DNA of 64,000 bases, from contig CM030845.1 of NCBI GenBank assembly GCA_018105865.1, forward strand, positions 16,476,276-16,540,275. The letters are read 5' to 3'. Positions within the stretch are counted from its first letter, which is position 1, and the number at the start of each line of letters is the position of its first letter. The notes beneath the pieces were generated by a model. The model made no database searches, was not told the origin of the DNA, and saw only the letters and a program-made list of their open reading frames with translations. The DNA comes from Metaphire vulgaris (lineage: Eukaryota > Annelida > Clitellata > Crassiclitellata > Megascolecidae). Positions 56,374 through 64,000 of the stretch are shown here, one piece after another. Made by a program: the position numbers and the translations under genes.

Positions 56374-59300
56374 TCATACGAAAACAGGGATGCGTTTTTC
56401 GGTCGAAGACAACGATGTCGGGTGCTTGAGTTGCAGATGCTTCAAGATTTCCGCTTTAAATTTCCTGTATTTCGTCTTCACTTGGTCGATGTGCTCGGCC
56501 TCCTCGCGATTCAAGACACTGAGAAAGCTTTCCAACTCAAGCAGGTTAAAGGATTTCCACTGACAAAGAAAGGAACCAACAAAATCACAAACATCGCAAC
56601 TAAGTCTACGAAAAAATAAACCCAAGTTATATAGAAAAATTGGTGATTTACTAGCACACTTGGACTTCTGTTATCTTTGAATTGTCAAACAAGTACCAGC
56701 ATATGATGAGAAATAAAGCATGGGCCATGGATGTAAGGCCATATGCTGAGTTAACGTGCCGGGTCATGGAGATGACATTGCCCTAATGAGTGCCCCACAA
56801 TCTTACAAGACTTATGCAATATCCACAAATTTTGTTATTCTCTCTTATACCACATACACACAGGTCAATGGCACAAAGGTCACTGGCACAAAGGTCACTG
56901 GGGTGACCTTTGCACTAAATACCATACTCCCCTTTATTCTTCTACCGAAGAAATCTATTGAACTTAATCTTACTTTAGCAGTAAATAAGTCCCGCACTGG
57001 AAACACTTTTGAGCAGAAATACACGAGTTACTCAGTTACTCATTACTTGGAATTACGGGACATTTTACGCTTGAAAGAGAAGCGCACATATGAGCAGTTT
57101 CTTCTCTCTCAACACATCAACCGATTACACCCCATTAGACATTCAGAAACACAACCACATCAAGAAGTTGAATGTTTACATTTGATAGAAAACCAGTAAC
57201 GATGATTAGCATCATGTAAAATTCTAAATTGCCTTAAATAAAGCATTTATCTCAACAAATATATTCTATGTTTATGAACTAATTACACTAACTAAACATA
57301 ATAATTAAATAATTCAGACTAACATACTAAAAGACAGTACAACTTCTACATTACAGAATTAAATTTCTCTGGATAGGGTTTTATGGAATCTTGAAAAAGG
57401 CTTAACAGCATCGTATTAACTTCACAATTCGATCAATATGATTACCAAAATTTCACTTTCTCCTGAACTTCTTTCCTGCAAAATAAATTTATTGGTTTCG
57501 AGGGTTTTGATTCCTCCGACGTCTGTCCACATCAGGCAAATGACGAGCGGACATTCATCGTCATTAATTTGTCTCATGATGCCTAAAAGACAGAGCAGCA
57601 ACAGCTGTACGTGTGAAACTCAAAATATCAAAAATCTACTTTGATCAAACCACAGAATTTAATAATAACTGGAAGTAGTCCATCTATGGCAAAGATGGCA
57701 GAAAGAAGATGTCAGTGTGCCACCACCTTTTTTAACTTTTACACGATGGTTACCATATAATTACCCTAAAACTTCTTATACATGCCCCTGCTTCTGTTTG
57801 CGACCCAGCCTGTGTCAGAAGTGTCATGGCAATGTAATCACACTGAACACAATGGTGGAAAACTGGCTTCACTTTCAGACATAATATACTGTAAAATCTC
57901 AAGTATAGTGCACACTTTTTAAAACTCAGAATTTCCATAAAGTTAGGGATGCATATTATATTCAAGTAATACCAAAATTAGATAAATTTTTCCTCATTTT
58001 CTTGAATGGCAAATCAGGTGGCATTACCGGTAATGAAGAAGAGGAGACGGAGAGAAACGAAGAGAGAGACAACTTGTAAGGAGAGGGGGTGGAAGGAGAG
58101 AGGAGACAACAACGTGGAAATGCATTAATGACTTTATTGGCGGCATATTCTATTGTATCTATTGTTGGCACAAAGTGTCTGCTGTCAGAGGTAGAGGGAG
58201 AGAGACTGAGACAATTTGGAGGGAGAGGGAGACAACGACTTGGAACCACAATGCAGGTGCTATTAATGACTTTATTGTTGGCTATTAGCTCAGTTAAACA
58301 AAGCCAAGTGTCACTGCAGCCCGGTTCTGCGTATAATTAATGACAGTCTAACAGTGGAATCTCTACTAAATATGATAGCAGGGTACACATTCTCCCATTC
58401 ATTACAGTAAACACGGGCTCAGGAACTTCTACGCGAATCTCTTGACTTTTGCCACGTTCACAGTTCTGTCAGCAATAAATTCAGTTTACTGGTGTTCAAG
58501 TAAAACGTTACTAGAGTGGAGATTAAAGGGTGTTCAATATATTCATGAAAATTGATTTTACCTTTTGATCTGGACTCCAGAAAGCCAGGTACATTATACT
58601 ATGAGCTCACAATACTCAAGATTTTATGGTACTCATTCTAATGATAATTAAATTCTATGGCTAAAACATGGTATGGCTAAAAATAATACACAAAAATAAA
58701 TAAGCAAATCCATAAACCACAGGTTTCATATATCAAGGACAACGTTTTTCTGTTTAACTTAATTTGACAAGTGAAAATTTAAAATTATTTTATTGAATAT
58801 GTAGTAGAGATCTAATGCTAAACTATGCAATACCAACATTTCTTCCCAGGTATTTCAATCTTTTCGAATAAAACAAATTTTCTTGGATTATCGGTAATGT
58901 TGAATTTGGCAAGAAGAGCCTGAATCACGTCCTGTGCCGTGTCAAAACTACAAATAATCAAGAACGCAGTCAGTCATTCGTCCGCGGGGGATTTGCGGCC
59001 AGAAATTCAAAGCAACTCAGAAAACATTCACAAATGTCTCATAATAACAGAGCAAAGAAGAGTCAATGCTAACATTTCCATGGAAAGAAATGTTAATGAA
59101 TTTTCATCATCATTTGTAATTAATAAGATTATCCGTTTAACTCTGGTTCCCAAGCTTTTCAAGTTGAGTGCCACATCTACTATTTTGGATATTTAAGCAG
59201 GCCACAATGTATAAAATTTGAAAATATAGACTATACCATGGATAGTTCATGCAACGAAAAATCAATTTGAAACAGGAAAGCTAATTGCCTATAAAAGCAT

Positions 59301-61412
59301 AAAATCTAGACTCTAGAATACTGCAGATAACACATTACTAAATTACTAAATTATTAAATTATTCAAATACATCACATCAAATACTGAGGCATTGTGGGCC
59401 ACTTTCTGAGAGCTGATGGGCCATGGCTTGAGAACCTCCCATTTATCATGCTTGATTGATAAAATTTTCCCAAATATTTCACATAAAATTAGAAATGGCA
59501 GAACCTGAGCTCAAATTTCTTTCAATTTTTAACCAAAGCAGCAAATCACAGGTGTACATTCTCCTTAATTCATGGCATTATGCAATTCATGCTTGTTTAC
59601 CACCAGATACGATGTAATAAATGCAAAACATAGATCACCACAATGAAGTAAATCTGATGAAATTGATTCTCAGTTATTTCTTAGCAAACTGTTTTTACTT
59701 GGAAATTCGTATGACTTTGGTTGTGTTCTTTGGCAGACAGAAGCTGGACGAGTCGTCCGCCGCAGGAGTCGGCCAAGACGACTCAACAGCATCCGGAGCG
59801 TAGGCAGTTGGAGGCTGAGCGGATATGCTGATCGGATTCGTCAGCATCATGTGGATGCGGATTGAGCCACGGAACGCGCGACCGTTGTCAGACTGCGAAA
59901 ACACAAAACGAACAAAGAAATATTCAAATATGACATTTCAAGTGTTTACATTTTGATGGAAATTTGATGGACATGACATCATTGAATCAAATTCAAACTG
60001 AGATCAGAGCTCCAGTTTACGAATGAACCAAGCAAACCCAAGTAAATTCAGGTTCTTGAACAAGAAGCATGATTACAAAGCAATTACGTGTAACTGGAGG
60101 ACATACCTGCCACAATTACATCTTCAATTTCACAGACAAATATCAACAGGATGCATAAATAAATAAATAAAATGTGACCCCAAAAATTAATACAGTTTAA
60201 GACTTTACATCCTCTCAACAACCTAGAATCAACTGTGACCGCCAACAGCAACTAAGTGCAAAGAATTGCAAACCATTTCCATGTAGAGACCCTGTTCATT
60301 CCGATTGAACGCCTCAATCCTGTGCTTCATGTCCAAGTGAAGCCAGTTCCGCTCTTTGTCCGTCCGCGCCGACGGTGGTCGTCTCTTGACCGTAGTGCCA
60401 AGCGGCACGACACTCGTGCCCGTGTGGAATCCAGCACCAAATTCATCCTATGCAAGCAAAGAGATCGAAATAAGCAAAAAAAAATTGATCATTTATGTAC
60501 TCTGATCAGTGCCTAATGATGACTAATGACCTGGATATTAAGTGACTCTGCACTTTCTGACATTTCCAAAACAACTCTTGCCCTACTTCTGTCTGAAGCC
60601 AAAGGTCATCGCCAGTTGCTTCGGCATCCAGCAATGCAGATGTCTTGTGCCAGTTATCTACAGTAAGCTGCCAGTTGTATGTTTGGAATTATGTTTTACC
60701 ATCGCAGCTTAAAGCTCCTCATTTTACCACTGACCTATAGCGAGTGAAGGCCAAGTGGACATCAGGGGCCCCTGAGGGACCAGATTCCGTTCTGCCCGAC
60801 TGCTTCTCCAGCGTGCAAACAATCTGCCATCTTCCTGCCCCAACTTTACAAGCAAGGCCGACAGATTTACTACTTCAAAAGTCATTGTTATTCAAGTTAA
60901 GTTATTCATAAAATACTAATTAACAAATAAGATGATAGAAATTCAAGAATTCACACAAAACAAACGCATTCAAGACATGACCGACGTACCTCGCTGCGAT
61001 GGTGAAACGAACTAGGTCGAGGTCTCCTGGGTCGATCGCCGAGAGCACCACAAGAGTGCCTTGCCGCCTGCTCGCGCTGGAAAGGTTCGACGTCAAAGCT
61101 ACCCTGCTTATGTATCTGTGCCCTCGGTTCAATATCGACGACATCAGAACTGTGGTGCCGGCCGCTCGCCTGTTCCATCTTCAGGCGCATAATCTGTGGA
61201 TTGCGGACGTCTTGACTGAAAAGCCACTCTGAGAATATCTCGCGGGCTTTCCGTCGGCGATGACCGCCACCACTGATGTTGTCCAGGTCGTCCAGTAACT
61301 GGATGAACAGCTTATCGTCGGTGCCGTGTACATTCTGGTTGACCGGGTCACCTGTCTGTGGCTGGACCTCGGGCGTCGGAGGCAAAATTCGTTTCTTCAT
61401 ACGTTCGGTCAT
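56374..61412 (-). CDS. RASSF-family protein (RA + SARAH), six exons, 407 aa
   Basis: Exons on the minus strand: 61412-60990, 60447-60274, 59892-59699, 58947-58838, 57582-57446 and 56559-56374. Phases agree throughout and they total 1224 nt including TGA. The ATG follows an in-frame TGA two codons upstream. Exon 1 is a charged N-terminus with a single Cys, so no C1 zinc finger is seen. Exon 2 has WLHLDMKHRIEAFNRNEQGL and exon 3 GSIRIHMMLTNPISI, both recalling the RASSF1C/RASSF3 region before the RA domain. The RA domain is SFCLPKNTTKVIRIS, DTAQDVIQALLAKFNITDNP, RKFVLFEKIE, RQINDDECPLVICLMW and NKFILQERSSGE. The SARAH helix is WKSFNLLELESFLSVLNREE then AEHIDQVKTKYRKFKAEIL. RASSF1/3/5 proteins bind active Ras/Rap and pair with MST/Hippo kinases through SARAH. 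The exon 4 donor (gttggt) is weak; a C1-containing first exon may lie beyond 61412. Confidence 0.88.
58020..58290. repeat. Diverged duplication in a RASSF intron
   Basis: GAGACAACAACGTGGAAATG…ATTAATGACTTTATTGGCGGC recurs about 130 bp on as GAGACAACGACTTGGAACCA…ATTAATGACTTTATTGTTGGC. Confidence 0.75.
59150..59440. repeat. Interspersed repeat shared with 24990-25400
   Basis: Shares GCAGGCCACAATGTATAAAA, CTCTAGAATACTGCAGATAA and GAGAGCTGATGGGCCATGG blocks with the downstream intron of the Ig gene. Lies in a RASSF intron, between exons 3 and 4. Confidence 0.55.
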
Positions 61413-64000
61413 TCCGTCTCAATTCTGTATTGATGATGGCAGTTGTATTCTTCGACCATGAGATCCTCGTTGACTTTCAAGAGATCTCTGCTTCACAATA
61501 AAAGCCAATATAACCAAATATTGGACGAATATGTCTAGACTGAAAAAAACATTCACTAGGGCTGTGAGTTGAGTTTGATGCGCCGATTTTCCGGGAAATA
61601 TGAGGGATTCAGAGATCCTAAATATGCAGGGAAAGCAGAAATGTCCCATTTATGCACCTAAGTTTACGTGCGGCATATTTGTGGGGAAGTTGTGGTGTTT
61701 TTCAGTGAAAAAGGGCTGACGAGCAAAAAAGGTTATCCAGACAGGCATTGACCCTCTGTAAAATCTATAAATCTATGCCTATTATTATTAGGAAAATGAC
61801 AAAAAAGTGCTATATAATATGTGATGAAAATAGCTAAAATTGCAAATAAAATTGCTGCATATTTGTGCAGAAATCACACATGTGGAGAAAATGGCTGAAA
61901 ATGCTGTGCATCAAAAAATTTGTTCAATATGAGATCACATAATCGCATCATACTCAAAGCCGTAATTCAAAACTAATAACATTCAAAAACAAATACGTTT
62001 AGTCAACAATGCGTGAATGGCAATAGAATGATAGAATCTTCAGAGATGTACTCTTAATCAGTGATCTGTTTAATAAAACTGAGCTATTATAGCATATTTC
62101 AGTTGAGATAGTCTCCATTTCTCCAGCCATCGTTAATTATATTAACTCCTTGAAATAATAGCATCACTTAACAAGGTAATATGTCCACTGACAATCCTTT
62201 ATTGAATGTGTCTCCTTTAGCAACACAACATAAACATCTCCTGTGCTTGCAGCTAAGAAGATAATGATCACCAGAGATCATAATATTCTCGGATAAAACT
62301 ATCTCTGAATAGCATGATAATTAAAAGGTTGGCATACTGTCAATTTCTAGCATAGCACAGGCAGGCATTTCGATGGAAAACTGTGACCGCTCTAACCAAA
62401 TGAGCGCATGACAAAACAATCAAACAAGGAGTGAGACAACAAAATCCTGTTCAACAAAGAATGACTCACAGGGTGCAGGAGTTCTACTTGACACATGCCA
62501 ATCTCAACATTCATTCAATACACTCAACATTTCAATGGACTTAGAAACTTCCAATGGGCTTCAAGAATTCACCCATCTTAGTAAGTAACATATTTGATTT
62601 CTTATTAAAAGTCATAACCTCACTTAAGCAAAGGTTCATAAATCTGGGACAGTTTTAATTGGAAGTTAATGACACTAGAGTTTCATAGTTCATAGTTAAC
62701 AAAGTGGTTCATATCAAATGCATTGTTGGATCGAAACATTACTCATGCAAACAATGATGCAAAACTTTGAAAATATGTTGGAATAGCAAACGACTAATAA
62801 TACTCTTTGTGTAAAAGTAGCCTTTGTAAATCTTCAGGTCACGTTTGTCACAGTAATGTCAACACTCATTAGAAGCAGAAGTGACAGAAATGACAGGAAG
62901 AGTTGCTGCAGCTAAAGCTAAGAATGGCAAACAATGCTGATGTAGCAAATAGGAAATGGATGTTGTTTCAACTCAAAATTAAAACAGGACAAATATAAAA
63001 GCTCCAGCATTACCTCATATGGGCAGAAATGACAAATTACACCCTTACAAAAATGCTGGAAAACTCTGCACTAAAATTGTATATTAATTAACATGAAATG
63101 TACTGAGCAGAGACAGACAAGCATTTTATCTGAATTCTCATTAATTTATGATGTTATGCAGAAATTACATACCTACCGGTATTTCAAGCAAAATATATGT
63201 AACTCTCACTGTAGTGAAACTGGCAACAATGCTGTTGGTGTAGCACTGGGCGTACTTATCAGACATGTTGACTATTAATGCATTTAAGGAATATGCAGGT
63301 ACAAAGTCGAGATTTCCATGTAGTCTACAAGTGTAGTTTAAAAACATATTTTCAACCATTTTGGAAAAGTTAATAAACATTAGTAAACATCTGTTAAGTG
63401 CTGGGTAGATGTGGAACTCAAGAAGCAAATATCGACAGAGGAGAATTGCAACATCAGAAATATGACAACAATGATTGGTAATCTATCAACTCAAACTATC
63501 TTAATGGAAAAAATGGTCATCTAATTTCAACAAGAACAAAGTGCACATGCACTTTGGAGTTTAAAACAAGCAACTGAAGACCATCAAATGAACGATGCAA
63601 AGTATTCTTCCATATGGTTCTTACAACAGTTTTAAATCATGAATTTAACAAATGGGATAAATCACAATTGGACAAATGAGCAGTTAGATGATTGCTGTGA
63701 GTTATTTTGAATTAATTGATATCTTAACTAATAAGGAATGACCAGATGTGTATTTTCCACCGGATACTGGACCTGAATATTGTGGGTCAACATTTGCCAG
63801 ATCCGGATCTGAAGCGAATATTACCGCACAGGATTAGAATGACTGCAAGTCTTGAGTTTGCAGGTAGACTACCTGCGCTGAAAGTAAATAGGATACCGAT
63901 AAACATTGCACTCAGGACTAAAAGGACTCATTAAGAAAGGGGTGGCCAACATTTTATTACAAGGTGGTCATTATAAATATTGATCAGCATGTAAGGGGCC
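61413..64000. other. Upstream of RASSF; no gene seen
   Basis: AT-rich, with few repeats. One inverse copy of the GACC-T(n)-GCTYGTCA motif at 61715-61737 is the only repeat hallmark found. It would hold the RASSF promoter or further 5' exons; I see no C1-domain Cys/His pattern. Confidence 0.4.

Noticed and set aside
56756..57199. 147-codon plus-strand frame
   Set aside because: Lies in an intron of the minus-strand RASSF gene, has no family motif and begins in a tandem GGCACAAAGGTCACT stretch.

Overview
This is an animal nuclear genome window, not a microbial one. It has intron-exon genes with GT/AG splice sites, non-LTR retrotransposons, a 5S-rRNA-derived SINE, long microsatellites and very many DNA transposons with 8-bp target duplications. 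The 5S-headed SINE, the Ig-receptor exons and the overall style suggest a marine invertebrate deuterostome (echinoderm-like is my guess). No single feature proves that.

Layout. 1-22 kb is transposon graveyard: a 43-bp minisatellite, piggyBac-like MITEs, hAT elements and several LINE fragments. One minus-strand LINE (about 11.5-17.3 kb) was cut by three later insertions, and the reverse-transcriptase reading lines up again across each. 22.1-25.7 kb carries a small plus-strand Ig-domain membrane protein gene (signal exon, V-type Ig exon, transmembrane exon, short tail). 27.5-34.9 kb carries minus-strand exons of a second Ig receptor (V-type Ig, second Ig, transmembrane, candidate tail exons), so the two genes converge. 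All their confident exon boundaries are phase 1. 35-41.9 kb is again mobile DNA. 41.9-46.9 kb is a complete 5.0-kb hAT transposon flanked by the perfect duplication AATAATGT. Its gene fuses an OTU cysteine-protease domain to a TTF/DUF4371-type hAT transposase, and this is the most unusual object in the window. 47-50.6 kb holds more hAT elements. 50.6-64 kb is quieter and holds a six-exon minus-strand RASSF gene (RA plus SARAH domains, predicted 407 aa).

How things relate. The host genes are the two Ig-type receptors and the RASSF scaffold, which would act in surface recognition and in Ras/Hippo-type signalling respectively. Nearly everything else is explained by insertion: hAT families dominate, and many carry a shared internal motif of the form GACC-T(n)-GCTTGTCA. 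LINE 3' tails seed (ATT)n microsatellites, and MITEs sit inside hATs, inside LINEs and inside introns. Superfamily calls rest on termini, target duplications and protein motifs read by eye; no database search was possible.
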